Shown in pieces: positions 63,354 to 64,000 of a stretch of DNA of 64,000 nt. The notes below the pieces were generated by a model, which was not told the origin of the DNA, did no database searches, and saw only the letters and a program-made list of their open reading frames with translations. Every line of letters starts with the position of its first letter. The stretch's first letter is position 1. A program made the translations under genes and the position numbers. Origin of the DNA: Petrimonas sp. IBARAKI (lineage in GTDB: Bacteria > Bacteroidota > Bacteroidia > Bacteroidales > Dysgonomonadaceae); contig AP018040.2 of the NCBI GenBank assembly GCA_002356435.2, forward strand, positions 1,860,001 to 1,924,000. Direction: 5' to 3'.

Positions 63354-64000
63354 ATGCAACACAACATAAGATTAAGACTTTTTCTTACCGCAACCGTGGC
63401 GATTACCTGGAGCATAATATCCATCTTCGCACAGGAAACGGATTCGCTCAGCCACTACCTTGAAGTCGCCGGCAGGAATAATCCGGGGCTGAATGCTGAC
63501 TTCCTGACTTACAAAGCTTCACTTGAAAAAGTGCCGCAGGCCGGTTCTTGGCCCGATCCGGAGCTGGATATCGGTTTTTTTCTTAAGCCGATGGACATTG
63601 TGGGTGGGCGGCAGATCGCCGATTTTACCCTCATGCAGATGTTCCCCTGGTTTGGAACCAAAAAGACGGCACAGACCGAAGCCACCCATATGGCGAGGAT
63701 GGCGTATGAACAATTCAGGGAGACACGCGACAACCTTTACCTGGAGGTATATACCCAGTGGTACGTTCTTTCTACACTGGTGGAACAGCTCAATAACAAC
63801 CGTGAGAATCTGCAACTGTTGAAACAACTCGAAGAGCTTGCCCTTCGCAAAGTATCCTCTCCGTTCAGTGGTTCTACTTCAGGTTATTCTGTACCTGCTC
63901 CTTCTCCGGCGACAAAAAGCAGCAGCTCATCACCAACTGGCGGTGGCATGGCGGGGATGGGTTCGATGGGGGGATCCACAACTTCTTCCGGTACCTCCTC
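63354..64000 (+). CDS. TolC-family outer-membrane efflux protein (partial, runs off right edge)
   Basis: ATG at 63354, 14 bp after cusA; the frame is open to the window end (215 codons). A signal peptide ends near IISIFAQ. The start of a TolC-type helical domain follows: YLEVAGRNNPGLNADFLTYK, then PWFGTKKTAQTEATHMARM, with the NP and W-FG-K motifs usual in the Cus/Czc outer-membrane partner. After LEELALRKVSS the chain enters a stretch of Ser, Gly, Pro and Met (GGGMAGMGSMGGS) that continues to the edge. It should form the outer-membrane channel for the pump upstream; the CusB-like adaptor is probably beyond the window. Confidence 0.88.
   Translation, partial: MQHNIRLRLFLTATVAITWSIISIFAQETDSLSHYLEVAGRNNPGLNADFLTYKASLEKVPQAGSWPDPELDIGFFLKPMDIVGGRQIADFTLMQMFPWFGTKKTAQTEATHMARMAYEQFRETRDNLYLEVYTQWYVLSTLVEQLNNNRENLQLLKQLEELALRKVSSPFSGSTSGYSVPAPSPATKSSSSSPTGGGMAGMGSMGGSTTSSGTS

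Overview
The window is chromosomal DNA of a Bacteroidota bacterium, most likely order Bacteroidales. A Dysgonomonadaceae/Porphyromonadaceae-like relative is my guess, made without any database search. The evidence is SusC/SusD genes with a one-protein hybrid two-component regulator, GLPGLI and HYC_CC_PP family proteins, a DUF349 repeat protein, a V-type ATPase operon carrying DUF2764, and repeated promoters of the Bacteroidota type (TTTG, about 20-22 nt, TAnnTTTG). I see no insertion sequences, prophage, CRISPR array or rRNA.

Layout. 1-3747 (minus): two GLPGLI proteins, the first cut by the window edge, after a TlpA-like envelope thioredoxin. 4031-9115: the GTPases Era and Der, a small membrane protein and a DUF349 protein. 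9482-27418 (plus): a polysaccharide utilisation locus with SusC, SusD, a GH43 enzyme, the hybrid sensor/regulator, a GH2 enzyme, a sialidase-fold enzyme, a GH43 arabinanase, an unclassified 679-residue exported protein, a mutarotase and an exported NIPSNAP protein. The enzyme set points to an arabinan-containing plant polysaccharide. 27403-32134 (minus): bifunctional nuclease, RsmE, chromate-type transporter, exported MlrC/M81 protein and endonuclease III, as one tightly packed transcription unit. 32278-32352: tRNA-His.

32452-39641 (minus): a complete histidine operon, hisGDCBHAF(IE). It is preceded by a promoter, an 18-residue leader peptide with four consecutive histidines, and a strong intrinsic terminator whose loop can pair with the end of the leader ORF. 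This is a textbook-type ribosome-mediated attenuator and the clearest regulatory system in the window. The tRNA-His gene lies about 100 bp beyond the far end of the operon.

39772-42653 (plus): a Porin_10-type outer-membrane protein and a periplasmic solute-binding-like protein. 42613-46535 (minus): HemW, an HD hydrolase, an exported glycerophosphodiesterase and a serine hydrolase lipoprotein. 46691-49104 (minus): a LOG-family protein and a MATE exporter. 49286-56925 (plus): a V-type ATPase operon E-DUF2764-A-B-D-I-K, whose K subunit keeps all five residues that bind Na+ in the Enterococcus hirae ring. 57039-58682: an unrecognised exported protein and a CDF metal transporter. 58899-64000 (plus): a copper/silver efflux locus with a Cys-rich HYC_CC_PP protein, a CusA-type RND pump and a TolC-like protein running off the right edge. 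A perfect 14-bp palindrome and repeats lie upstream of the pump.
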